Assembly (NCBI GenBank): GCA_018268415.1
Contig: JAFDWO010000008.1
Span: forward strand, 1-64,000
Length of the DNA: 64,000 nucleotides
Direction: 5' to 3'
From: Actinomycetota bacterium
Lineage (GTDB): Bacteria > Actinomycetota > Thermoleophilia > Solirubrobacterales > 70-9
In this document: positions 33,829-43,348 of the stretch, piece by piece
Numbering within the stretch: position 1 is the stretch's first letter
Layout of the letters: the number at the start of each line of letters is the position of its first letter
Made by a program: the position numbers and the translations under genes
Notes under the pieces: model-generated
The model's input: the letters and a program-made list of their open reading frames with translations, nothing else
Databases searched by the model: none
What the model was told of the DNA's origin: nothing

Positions 33829-36711
33829 CGCCCAGCCGGCTCGTCGACCCGGGTCGGTCGCTTCGCCCTTCTCGCCCACCTGCGCGGCGTCGGTGGGAGT
33901 GGTGCGGGGGCGCGGCGCCTTTTGCTCCCCGGTCTCCTGATGCTCGCGTTCCTCCTCGTCCCGGCGACCCAGGCCTTCGCAGTAACTCTCACCGTCAACC
34001 TTTCCGGGTCCGGCAAGGGCAGGGTTACCACTGCTGATGGGTCGATCAACTGCAGCAACATTCCCGGCCAGGAAGCCAACAGATGCAGTTATGAATACGG
34101 CTTCGCCACGGCCAAGCTCGAAGCGACCCCGGCGCCTGAAGATGCTTTCCTTGAATGGGGACCGGGCGTAGGGCAATTCGGTTCGTGCACCGCCTTTACG
34201 AACCCTTGCGAAACGAGCTTCATCCTGAGCGCGACGGAAGTTACGGCAGATTTCAAGCCACAGCCTGACCTCCCAAGCGACACGGAAATCACCGGCGTCA
34301 GTGCGGTGACCGACGGGAGCGTCGAGCTCGAAGGTCGAACCAACCCGAATTCCACCTCCTTTCCGCTCGCCGAATGCCAGTTCGAATTCGGCGAAACTTC
34401 CTCCTACGGCAGGAGCTCGATCTGCGAACAGACGGTCGGCCCTGGAACGGCCGCCGTTCCGGTCAGCGCCATGGTCGCCCGCCTCAAGCCGGCGACCACC
34501 TACCACTTCCGCCTGACTGCCCGCAACGCCGGGGGTATCAGACACAGCGCCGACGCGACCTTCACCACGTCGCCGCCCGCCAACGGCGAAACCTGCCCGA
34601 ATGCGGCGGTGCGCCTGGAACAGGCATCGGTCTTCCTGCCCGAATGCCGTGCCTACGAGAAGGTGACGCCCGACTATAAGCAGTCGTCGAATCCGCTCAG
34701 CGCCGCGTTCCCTATGGCCGCGGATGGAGATGGCATCAGCTGGAAACAGAGCGGCAACTACGACGGTGAAGGATCGAGCCTGGGCCAGGGTACCTATATC
34801 GCCCGTCGAACCCCCGATGGCTGGCAGACGGTGAACGTCTCGGCCCCGTTCAGGCTCGTTCAGCAGGCGGGCCTTTTGTCCGTTGCTCCGCGCTTTTCCG
34901 CTGATCTCTCGACCGTGACCTGGTGTCTCGGACAGAACGAATCCGCTGGTATGGCCCAAGAACAGGAAGGGCCGTTCGCATGCGCCGTTCGTGACCCTGG
35001 CGGTCAATGGTTGAAATCACCATCCCTGGAAGACGTGAGGGGAGCATCAATCGGCGGGGCATACCTGGCGGGGGCTTCTGCCGATCTCTCACATCTGGTG
35101 ATTTCGTCCAATGCTCATTTCCTCTCCTCTGCCGGCGCTGCGACCCGCAATAGCCTTTATGAGTTCGTCGATCCGGAGCTCGCCGACCCGTCCCTTCGCC
35201 TGATCAACGTCGACAACAACGGGGCTCTGATCGGTCCCGGGGCATCTGCCGTCCTTGGCGGCGAAACCAGCACCTACCAGGCGGTCTCGGCAGACGGGTC
35301 GACGATCTTCTTCACGACCACGCCGACCGGCGGCGTCGCCACGATCTACGCGAGGGTCGATGGGACCACCACGACGGCGGTCTCGAATCCCTCACCACCG
35401 GAATGCACCAGCTGTAACCCCACCGCGAAAGCGGCGACCTACATCGGCGCCTCGAGCGATGGGAGGCGGGTCTTCTTCGTCACCGCGCAGCAACTCGTCA
35501 ACCAGGACACCGATACCGGGACCAACTGCAGCGCCTCGGTCACGGCAGGCTGTGATCTCTATGAGTACGACTTCGAAGAACCGTCGGGCAGTCGCATCGT
35601 CCAGGTTTCCGGCGGTGGTTCCGGCGACCTGACACCGGGTGTTGGTGCCGAAGTCCAGGGGGTGACCCAGGTCTCCCAGGATGGCAGCCATGTCTACTTC
35701 CTCGCAAAAGGGGTCCTGACTACGGTCCCCAACGCAGCCGGACAGGTCCCTTCGACCGGGGCATCGAACCTTTATGTCTACGAGCGCGACGCGGCCTTCC
35801 CGCTGGGTCGTACGCGCTTCATCGCCACTGTCCCCACCGCCGAGGCGAGCACGCTGGTCGGGGGGAACAGTCCCGCGCAGGTCACGCCCGATGGCCGCTA
35901 CCTCGTCTTTGCCACCGCCGCGCAGTTGATCACCTCGGGGCCGGAAGCCGACACCGACAGCGCCATAGACGTCTACCGCTATGACTCGGCGACCGGACGG
36001 CTGAGCCGGGTATCGATCGGTGAGCCAGGCTATCCGGCCTCCGACAACGGCAATACCCCCGGTATGAACGCGGTGCTCCCGCATGCGGGCGGAATCGGCG
36101 CTCTAAGCGAGCCGGGCTTTGGCCAGTCCGAAACCCGGTCGCGATTGGCGGCGATCAGCGATGACGGTTCCTACGTTGTCTTCGAGACTGCTGAGAAGCT
36201 GCAGGCCGACGACGTCAACGGCGGCAGCAGCGCCTCGAACTGCACGATCTCCGGCGTGGGCTGTGACGTCTACCTGTGGCACGACGGGACGGTGCGCATG
36301 CTCTCCGATTCGCCGCTCCCGGATCCGGGCGGTGCGAACCCGGTGCTTGCCCCCGGGATCTCGGCCTCTGGTCGCGACGTCTTCTTCAGCACGTCCGGCC
36401 GGCTCACTCCCACCGACCTCGACAACATCGAAGACACCTATGACGCCCGTATCGACGGCGGCTTCTCCGCCACGCCGATGGCGCAGTCCTGTACAAGCGG
36501 CGACTCCTGCCAGGGACCACCCACGGCCCTTCCTGCAGCACCCGTCACCGGCACGCCCGGCTTCCTCGGCCCCGGTAACCCATCGCCCGCATCCCCGGGA
36601 CATCACAAGAAGAAGCACCACAAGAAGAAGCACCACAAGAACAGCTCCAAGCACAAGGCCAAGGGCAAGCAGAAGAAGCGAGCCCACCGCAACCGGGGAG
36701 GCGCGCGGTGA
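33826..36711 (+). CDS. Secreted beta-propeller protein with Fn3-like domain and Lys/His tail
   Basis: 961 residues. A signal peptide (RRLLLPGLLMLAFLLVPATQ, cleavage near AFA) is followed by a beta-rich domain and a fibronectin-type-III-like domain with SSYGRSSICEQTVGPG and ATTYHFRLTARNAGG. Next comes a long series of propeller-type repeats of the form VSADGSTIFFTTTP, GASSDGRRVFFVTA and VSQDGSHVYFLAKG. The tail is extremely basic (HHKKKHHKKKHHKNSSKHKA), which may hold the protein to the acidic cell wall. The role is unknown, presumably extracellular. ATG 33826 lies at the end of repeat H copy A; a GTG 33 codons upstream is open but encodes the repeat. Glutamate is mostly GAA, unlike cytosolic neighbours. 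Confidence 0.8.
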   Translation: MRPAGSSTRVGRFALLAHLRGVGGSGAGARRLLLPGLLMLAFLLVPATQAFAVTLTVNLSGSGKGRVTTADGSINCSNIPGQEANRCSYEYGFATAKLEATPAPEDAFLEWGPGVGQFGSCTAFTNPCETSFILSATEVTADFKPQPDLPSDTEITGVSAVTDGSVELEGRTNPNSTSFPLAECQFEFGETSSYGRSSICEQTVGPGTAAVPVSAMVARLKPATTYHFRLTARNAGGIRHSADATFTTSPPANGETCPNAAVRLEQASVFLPECRAYEKVTPDYKQSSNPLSAAFPMAADGDGISWKQSGNYDGEGSSLGQGTYIARRTPDGWQTVNVSAPFRLVQQAGLLSVAPRFSADLSTVTWCLGQNESAGMAQEQEGPFACAVRDPGGQWLKSPSLEDVRGASIGGAYLAGASADLSHLVISSNAHFLSSAGAATRNSLYEFVDPELADPSLRLINVDNNGALIGPGASAVLGGETSTYQAVSADGSTIFFTTTPTGGVATIYARVDGTTTTAVSNPSPPECTSCNPTAKAATYIGASSDGRRVFFVTAQQLVNQDTDTGTNCSASVTAGCDLYEYDFEEPSGSRIVQVSGGGSGDLTPGVGAEVQGVTQVSQDGSHVYFLAKGVLTTVPNAAGQVPSTGASNLYVYERDAAFPLGRTRFIATVPTAEASTLVGGNSPAQVTPDGRYLVFATAAQLITSGPEADTDSAIDVYRYDSATGRLSRVSIGEPGYPASDNGNTPGMNAVLPHAGGIGALSEPGFGQSETRSRLAAISDDGSYVVFETAEKLQADDVNGGSSASNCTISGVGCDVYLWHDGTVRMLSDSPLPDPGGANPVLAPGISASGRDVFFSTSGRLTPTDLDNIEDTYDARIDGGFSATPMAQSCTSGDSCQGPPTALPAAPVTGTPGFLGPGNPSPASPGHHKKKHHKKKHHKNSSKHKAKGKQKKRAHRNRGGAR

Positions 36712-36761
36712 ACGATTCCCTACACAACCGCGACGACCATTTCCGCCAGGAGAGCCCACGC

Positions 36762-39700
36762 ATGAGAATCGCCCGTCTCCTACCCCTTTCGCTCCTCGCC
36801 GCCCTCACGCTCGTCGCACTCTCTGCCGCGCCGGCCCCTGCCGCCCCGAGCTGGGGGGTCGGCATCGTTCACAAGAACCTCTACGGTGTCGGTGGCCTCG
36901 TCAGTCCCTATAGCGGCTCCGGGACCTCGTTTCCTCGCAACAGCGGCGGCAACGGCTACTCGATCCAGGTCACCAACACCTCGCTTGCCGCCGGCACTAC
37001 GCTCACCTGCGAAGCCGGCAGCTGGACTGGGGCCAACTCCTTCGAATACCAGTGGCTGCGCAACGGCGCCCCGATCTCCGGCGCGACCGGCAACACCTAT
37101 GCGACGACCGTCGCCGACGAAGGGACGGCGGTGCAGTGCAAGGTCACCGGCCGACCCGCCTCCGGCCCCGGCGCGTTCGTCCGTTACACCACTCCACGTC
37201 AGGTCGGTGCGATAGCCGGAGGGGCCGGTCTGCCGCGGGTCGAATACGAAGGATTCAAAATCGTGGCGAGCAACGGCGGTAACCCCGGCAGTCAGCTCAC
37301 CTGCATCCCCGCATTCGGCTGGCGCTGGCCGGACATGTCCTTCGTCTGGCTGGCCAACGGCGCTCCGATCCCTGGCGCCACGGGCTCGACCTACACGATC
37401 GCTCCCGGTGAGACCGAAGAGGCGATCCAGTGCCAGGTGACCGCGACCAACGCCTCGGGGACCGTGGTCGCCGCGACGCGGGCGCAGTTCACCGCCGTGC
37501 CCCCGACCCCGGCCGCGCCCTCCTCGATCCCGGCAACCGGCCCGACGATCGTCGGCGGCGCGGTTACTCTCGGCGGTTCCGAAGTAGGACAGAAGCTCAG
37601 CTGCACCGGGGGCCCAGCCACCGCGACCCTTGCCTACAAATGGCTGCGCAACGGCGTCGCCATCTCCGGCGCCAGCGCGTCCACCTACACGGTCGTCGGC
37701 CTCGACGAAGGCAAGGTCCTGCAGTGCCAGGTGACCGCGACCGGCCCTCTCGGCTCCGCCGAAGGGGCCAGCGCCAAAGTCAGCGCGACGAGATTGATCG
37801 CACCGCAGCCGGCGACCGCCCCGCCCGGCCCCGGGACGCCGACCGTGACCGGCACCGCGAACGTCGGCCAGGAACTGACCTGCGCGACGGGGACCTGGAC
37901 CGGGAGCCCGTCTTTCGCCCGCCAGTGGCTCCGCAACGGCGGACCGATTTCCGGCGCGACCAATGAAAAGTACCCTCTGACCGCTGCCGACCTGGGCGCC
38001 GATATCCAGTGCCAGGTCACGGGTAGCAACGCCGGCGGCAGCGCGGCTGCCGTCTCGGCTGTGAAACTGGCCGCCGCCCTGCCGCCGACCGCCAGTGTCA
38101 ATCCGGGCGTCAGCGGCACGCCGGCGGTCGGCGAAACGCTGACCTGCAACAACGGCACTTGGGCAAACTCGCCCAGCTTCGGTTACGAATGGCTGCGCAA
38201 CGGCACTCCGATCTCCGGAGCCACCTTCCAGAGCTACGAACTGGTCGCCGCCGATGAAGGCAAGGCCTTGCAGTGTCGGGTCATCGCCACCAACTCCGAA
38301 TCGACGGCGACGGCGGTGAGTGCCAACGCGGTGGTGTCGCCAGCGCCCGGCACCACGCCACCATCGCTGACCACCGTCGGCACCGTGACCGGCACCGCGA
38401 ACGTCGGCAACGAACTCACCTGCAACGCCGGCACCTGGGCCAATGCGCCCACCGGTTTCAGCTACCAGTGGCTGCGCAACGGCATCCCGATCCCCGGCGC
38501 CACCTTGACCACGCCGACGGAAACCAGCTTCAAGTACACGCTGGTGGCGGCCGACCGTTTCCAGTCGATCCAGTGCCAGGTGACCGCGACCAACGGTGGC
38601 GGCGCCTCGATCGCGATCAACGCGGGTGCCACGAATGGGTCGCGCTACGTGACCACCAACCCGCCGACCGCGACGGCGACCCTTGCTGGTGGCACGGTCA
38701 GCGTCAGTGTCGCCCTTCCTCCTGGGATGGCACTCGTTCGACAGGAAGAAGGGCCTTTCTTCCAGAACCTTTCTACCGATGACTTGGGATTTGTTCCGTT
38801 AACCGGATTCCCGGAAGAATCGACGCGGGCGAGGGCCATGATCATCGCCTCGGGTTGGAGCTGTGACACCACCACCGTCACCTGCACCCGGAGTTCGCAA
38901 CTCGAAGCTGGCGAATCCTTTCCGCCGATCGTCCTCCATGTGCGTCCCGGCCTCGAAACCGCTGACCGCGTGACCCCGGTCGTGACCGTTTCCGGTGGCG
39001 GTGCCCCTGCCGCCTCGACAGACGATCCGACGGTGATCGAGGCGCCGGTGCCGTTCGGTGTCACCTCGTTCCTCGTCAATGATGAAAACGAAGCTGGCAC
39101 TGCCTACTCACAGGCGGGTGGCCATCCCTTCCGCGCCTCGACCGATATCGAGGGCAATCTGACCAGCATCCCCAACGGCGGGCTTGTGCTTGCGGGTGGG
39201 GACTTCAAGTCGATCCAGGCGGATCTGCCGCCAGGATTCAGTGCAAACCTGCAGAACACTGCCACCTGTCGGGCGGTCATTGCGTCGGCCGTCGGTCAAC
39301 CCGACTGCCCTCTCGGCACGGCCATCGGCTACATCGATGTCGCGATCGGCGGCCAGGCCGCGCCCAACCCCGTCTTCAAGACGGCCGAACCGTACGCTTA
39401 TCGCGGCGGCCCATATGCCAGCCCGCTCTTCAATACGGAACCCGAAATGGGGTCCCCGGCGGCGCTCTCCTTCGAAGTCGAAAGCGTTCCCTACATCCTC
39501 GAAGCCAAGCTGCGCAGCAATGGCGACTATGGCATCACGCTGGGGAGTAAACAGGTTGCCGGTGCACCGGCGGTGAAGGCGGTTCGCGCCGTGGTTTGCG
39601 CGAACGGGGTCGAACTCACCCCTGGACCAGACTTCGGAAAGGCATGGAAGTGCGCCCCGTCCATTCCCGGTGCCCGTCCGGTCCTCAACAACCCTTCCTG

Positions 39701-42002
39701 GTGCGCCGGCGGGGCCCCGCTGACGACCCTGCGCGCGACCAGCTACGAGCATCCCGAACAGGTAGTCGAAAACGATGCCTACGCCGGGGCCCCGGCCGGG
39801 CCGTTCAGCTACTTCGGCCGGCGCAGCGGCGCCAGCCCGGTTCCGGGTTCCTTCCTCACCGGCTGTCAGGCCCTGACCGAATCCTGGGTGGGCAACGGCC
39901 CCGAGCCCCGCAGCCCTGCGCTCGCTTTTCAGCCCGAAAGCGAAGCGGGCGACAGCCCGACCGGGGCCAAGGTTGACCTCTCGATCCCGCAGTCGAACGA
40001 ACAGGCATCCCTGATGACGCCGCCCCTGAAGAAGACGGTCGTCACCTTGCCCGAAGGGCTGACCTTGAACGCATCTGCTGCAAGCGGTCTGCAGGCCTGC
40101 ACAGAGGAACAGATCGGCCTGATCGGTACCGGCTTCCCGGCCCCCAACCCGATCCACTTCGACACCTCCGAACCCGAATGCCCGGACGGCTCGAAGATCG
40201 GCACCGTGGAAGCCGAATCGCCGCTCCTCGTCGAACGCGACATTGCGGGCGACGCGATCGAAGAAGGTGGCAAACCTGTCGACAAGAAGCTGAAGGGCAG
40301 CCTCTACCTCGCCGCCCAGAAGGCGAATCCGTTCGGGACCAACTTCGCCCTCTACCTGACGATCGAAGAAGGCAAGAGCCTCGGCATCACCGTCAAGCTG
40401 CCGGGCAAGGTCGAGGCCGACCCGTCGACCGGGCGGCTGACCGCGACCTTCGATAACAACCCGCAGCTGCCGGTCGAACACATCCGCCTGCACTTCTTCG
40501 GCGGGCCGCAGGCCTCGCTGGCGACCCCGGCCACCTGTGGCCCGAAGACGATCACCAGCGCGTTGACGCCGTGGTCGGCGGCGGACCCCGACAACCCGGT
40601 GGCGGACGAGATCGCGACCTCGGAGAGCTCCTTCGAAGTCAAGACGGGCTGCGCCGCCGGAGCCGCCCAGGAGCCCTTCGCCCTCGGCTTGAATGCCGGC
40701 TCCCAGAGCACCCAGGCCGGCGCCGCGACGCCGTTCAGCTTCCAGGTCACGCGCCCCGACGGCGCCCAGGAACTGGACGCCCTCTCGCTCTCGCTGCCGA
40801 AGGGGCTCACCGCCTACCTGAGCGGGGTGCCTTACTGCAGCGATTCCGAGATCGCCGCGGCCGGCGGCAGGAGCGGCAAGGCCGAGCAGGCGGATCCGAG
40901 CTGTCCGGCGGCCTCCCAGATCGGCACGACCCAGGTCGGAGCGGGTGCCGGGCCGAATCCCTACTACGTGCCCGGCAAGGTCTACCTCGCCGGTCCCTAC
41001 AAGGGTGCGCCGCTCTCCGCGGTGGCGATCACCCCGGCGGTGGCAGGGCCGTTCGACCTCGGAACGGTGGTCGTCCGCTCGGCGATCTTCGTCGATCCGG
41101 AAACCGCGCAGATCACCGCCAAGACCGATCCGCTGCCCCACATCCTCGAAGGCGTGCCGCTGCGCATCCGCGACATCCGGATAAACCTCGACCGCTCGCG
41201 CTTCACGCTCAACCCGACCTCCTGCGAACCGATGTCGGTGAACGTGCTCGCGACCTCGACCCAGGGGGCGACGGACGGCCTCTCCAACCGCTTCCAGGTC
41301 GGCGGTTGCGCCGATCTGCCGTTCAGGCCGAACCTGAAGATCTCGCTGAAGGGGGCGACGAAGCGGATCGGGCACCCGGCCCTGACCGCGGTCCTGACGG
41401 CCAGGCCCGGCGAAGCCGGCATCGCCCGCGCCCAGGTCAACCTGCCCCACGGCGAGTTCCTCGACCAGGGCAACTTGAACAAGACCTGCACCAAGCCGGT
41501 CCTCCTCGCCGGCAACTGTCCGGCGAGCTCGGTCTACGGCAAGGCCAGGGCCTGGACCCCGCTGCTCGAAGCGCCGCTCGAAGGGCCGGTCTACCTGGTC
41601 GGTGGCTACGGCTACAAGCTGCCCGCCCTGGTCGCCGAACTGAACGGCCAGATCCGGGTGACGCTGGTCGGCAAAGTCGACAGTGGCCCGAACAAGGGGA
41701 TCCGCAACACGTTCGAACTCGTCCCGGATGCGCCGGTCGAAAAATTCGAACTCCGGATGAAAGGCGGCAAGAAGTACGGGCTGCTCGAAAACTCCGAAGA
41801 CCTGTGCAAGGCGAAGAAGGCCAAGCGCCGGGCGATCGTCCGCTTCACCGGCCAGAACGGCAAGGTCGACGCCTACAAGCCGGTGGTGCAGAACCAGTGC
41901 GGGAAGGCCAAGAAGGCGAAGAAGAAGAAGAAGCAGGCCGGGCACTCGCGCGCGAATCCGCGCCTGGCCGCACTGGTCCGGCGGGTGGGCTCGGGCTGGT
42001 AG
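36762..42002 (+). CDS. Giant secreted protein with six Ig-like repeats
   Basis: 1746 residues. Signal peptide MRIARLLPLSLLAALTLVAL ending APAPAA. Six Ig-like repeats of about 90 residues follow, each with the motif WLRNGxPISGATxxxY and a closing QCxVTxxN; the cysteines (LTC and QC) should form the intradomain disulfide. The remaining 1100 residues are beta-rich with recurring PDCPLGTAIGY, PADGSKIGT-like and CPASSVYGKA segments, and the tail is Lys-rich (KKAKKAKKKKKQAG). Probably a cell-surface adhesin or matrix protein. ATG 36762 has GGAGA 9 bases upstream; a GTG overlapping the previous stop is an alternative. GAA strongly dominates over GAG for glutamate in the Ig region. Confidence 0.85.
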   Translation: MRIARLLPLSLLAALTLVALSAAPAPAAPSWGVGIVHKNLYGVGGLVSPYSGSGTSFPRNSGGNGYSIQVTNTSLAAGTTLTCEAGSWTGANSFEYQWLRNGAPISGATGNTYATTVADEGTAVQCKVTGRPASGPGAFVRYTTPRQVGAIAGGAGLPRVEYEGFKIVASNGGNPGSQLTCIPAFGWRWPDMSFVWLANGAPIPGATGSTYTIAPGETEEAIQCQVTATNASGTVVAATRAQFTAVPPTPAAPSSIPATGPTIVGGAVTLGGSEVGQKLSCTGGPATATLAYKWLRNGVAISGASASTYTVVGLDEGKVLQCQVTATGPLGSAEGASAKVSATRLIAPQPATAPPGPGTPTVTGTANVGQELTCATGTWTGSPSFARQWLRNGGPISGATNEKYPLTAADLGADIQCQVTGSNAGGSAAAVSAVKLAAALPPTASVNPGVSGTPAVGETLTCNNGTWANSPSFGYEWLRNGTPISGATFQSYELVAADEGKALQCRVIATNSESTATAVSANAVVSPAPGTTPPSLTTVGTVTGTANVGNELTCNAGTWANAPTGFSYQWLRNGIPIPGATLTTPTETSFKYTLVAADRFQSIQCQVTATNGGGASIAINAGATNGSRYVTTNPPTATATLAGGTVSVSVALPPGMALVRQEEGPFFQNLSTDDLGFVPLTGFPEESTRARAMIIASGWSCDTTTVTCTRSSQLEAGESFPPIVLHVRPGLETADRVTPVVTVSGGGAPAASTDDPTVIEAPVPFGVTSFLVNDENEAGTAYSQAGGHPFRASTDIEGNLTSIPNGGLVLAGGDFKSIQADLPPGFSANLQNTATCRAVIASAVGQPDCPLGTAIGYIDVAIGGQAAPNPVFKTAEPYAYRGGPYASPLFNTEPEMGSPAALSFEVESVPYILEAKLRSNGDYGITLGSKQVAGAPAVKAVRAVVCANGVELTPGPDFGKAWKCAPSIPGARPVLNNPSWCAGGAPLTTLRATSYEHPEQVVENDAYAGAPAGPFSYFGRRSGASPVPGSFLTGCQALTESWVGNGPEPRSPALAFQPESEAGDSPTGAKVDLSIPQSNEQASLMTPPLKKTVVTLPEGLTLNASAASGLQACTEEQIGLIGTGFPAPNPIHFDTSEPECPDGSKIGTVEAESPLLVERDIAGDAIEEGGKPVDKKLKGSLYLAAQKANPFGTNFALYLTIEEGKSLGITVKLPGKVEADPSTGRLTATFDNNPQLPVEHIRLHFFGGPQASLATPATCGPKTITSALTPWSAADPDNPVADEIATSESSFEVKTGCAAGAAQEPFALGLNAGSQSTQAGAATPFSFQVTRPDGAQELDALSLSLPKGLTAYLSGVPYCSDSEIAAAGGRSGKAEQADPSCPAASQIGTTQVGAGAGPNPYYVPGKVYLAGPYKGAPLSAVAITPAVAGPFDLGTVVVRSAIFVDPETAQITAKTDPLPHILEGVPLRIRDIRINLDRSRFTLNPTSCEPMSVNVLATSTQGATDGLSNRFQVGGCADLPFRPNLKISLKGATKRIGHPALTAVLTARPGEAGIARAQVNLPHGEFLDQGNLNKTCTKPVLLAGNCPASSVYGKARAWTPLLEAPLEGPVYLVGGYGYKLPALVAELNGQIRVTLVGKVDSGPNKGIRNTFELVPDAPVEKFELRMKGGKKYGLLENSEDLCKAKKAKRRAIVRFTGQNGKVDAYKPVVQNQCGKAKKAKKKKKQAGHSRANPRLAALVRRVGSGW

Positions 42003-42015
42003 GCGGCCCCGTCCG

Positions 42016-42429
42016 ATGGTGATCGCCGATCGCCTCGGCGCGGACCCCGATCTCGGGTCCGCGCCGCGCGTGTGGCCGGGTGCCCTCGCCACCGCGCTCG
42101 CCTTCGGCGACGCGCTCCGGCGCCACGACGCCGCCGCGGCCCATGCGCAGCTCGAGCCCGGTGCCCGCCTGCTGACCGCGGACGGGACCGAGGTCTCCGA
42201 CCCGGAGTCGATCGGCTTCGTGCTCGCCCAGCTCACCGCCCCGGGCTCCCGGCTCGACATCGCGCCGAGGCGGACGATCGTCAACGGCGACGTCGCCCTC
42301 TGCACCCAGGGCTGGCGACTGCGGGCCGCCTCCGACCGACCCTGCTTCGAGCGGGCGAGCTCCGCCTTCTTCCTCCTGCGCCGCTCCGGCCTCAGATGGC
42401 GGATCGCCATCGCCGCGCCCTGGGGCTGA
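42016..42429 (+). CDS. SnoaL/NTF2-like protein
   Basis: 137 residues with the alpha-plus-beta cone layout of NTF2-like proteins: FGDALRRHDAAAAHAQLEPG, TADGTEVSDPESIGFVLAQL, VNGDVALCTQGWRLRA and FFLLRRSGLRWRIAIAAPWG. Such proteins bind small hydrophobic ligands or act as dimerisation modules; function here is unknown. It starts 13 bases after the giant secreted protein and may be co-transcribed. Confidence 0.75.
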   Translation: MVIADRLGADPDLGSAPRVWPGALATALAFGDALRRHDAAAAHAQLEPGARLLTADGTEVSDPESIGFVLAQLTAPGSRLDIAPRRTIVNGDVALCTQGWRLRAASDRPCFERASSAFFLLRRSGLRWRIAIAAPWG

Positions 42430-42583
42430 TGGGCGCCCTCGTGTCGCTGCTGGCGGCGCGGCGGACACCCTCGCCGGGCCCGCCCCGCTCGCCTCGGCGG
42501 CCGGAGCGGCGTTTCTTGATCGGGCGCCGGCAGGGACGAGGACGCGCCGCCCCGGTGGTGCTGCACCTTTCATCCACGACACG

Positions 42584-43180
42584 CTAGGAGGGCGATCCAT
42601 CCTCCCGCGGCGCCTCGAAGGCGAGCAGGCCGACCTCGGCGTCGATGCCATCCTCGCCGTTCCCCAGCAGCCGCTGCCGTGCCTCCCGCTTCACCGCGAC
42701 GATCTGCTCGAGCGCCGAGCTGCAGATCTCGATCAGCTCGCCCCAGCCCCGCTCGTCGAGCGCGAGCGAGACGCGCGCGGTGAGGGGGAAGTGGCGATCG
42801 TAGGTGGTCCCCGAACCGACGAAGCGGTTGACGCCGCGCGAGATCACCCGCAGGTAGTGGTTGGTGAGGAGCCGCCGCTCGGCCGGCGTCAGGGTCGCGT
42901 AGAGCTCGTCGTCGACGTAACCGAAGGCGGTCCCGGCGAAGCTGTACTCGTGCACGTTTCGCCGCGCCTCGGCCCGGCGCACCGAGACGAATCCCCGCTC
43001 CCGCAGGAAGCGCAGGTGATAGCGCACGGTCCTCGTCGGCTCGCCGAGCTCGGCGGCGATCGCGGCGGCGCTCGCCCATTCGTGCTCGAGGATCACGATC
43101 ACCCGCGAGCGGATCGGGTGCCTGACGGCCTCCAGGAAGCCGCGGCCCGAGGTCTCGTGTCGGTCGGGATCCTCACTCAT
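42584..43180 (-). CDS. ArsR-type winged-helix regulator
   Basis: 198 residues. The N-terminal winged helix reads AVRHPIRSRVIVILEHEWAS, AAAIAAELGEPTRTVRYHLR and FLRERGFVSVRRAE, the usual helix-turn-helix plus wing of ArsR-family repressors. The C-terminal half is helical and lacks cysteine pairs for metal sensing. It is divergent from the PucR-like gene at 43349, so it may control it. The start is ATG 43180. Confidence 0.85.
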   Translation of the reverse strand: MSEDPDRHETSGRGFLEAVRHPIRSRVIVILEHEWASAAAIAAELGEPTRTVRYHLRFLRERGFVSVRRAEARRNVHEYSFAGTAFGYVDDELYATLTPAERRLLTNHYLRVISRGVNRFVGSGTTYDRHFPLTARVSLALDERGWGELIEICSSALEQIVAVKREARQRLLGNGEDGIDAEVGLLAFEAPREDGSPS

Positions 43181-43348
43181 GTCGCCCGGTCCCTCTCGTC
43201 TTCTTTCGCGATCGCTCCGTCCTCGGAGGATATGACCCGCCCGGAGGCCGTTTGGTCAGGTGAATTCCAGTGGGGCAACCCATTGACCGTCCGACACCCG
43301 CCGGATTGACTGCCGATGTCGGTTCAGGGAATGACGTAAGGGGGAAGC

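Noticed and set aside
39108-42566. Very long minus-strand frame opposite the giant secreted protein
   Set aside because: A shadow of the plus-strand gene; the composition is Arg/Gly-rich and there is no start context.
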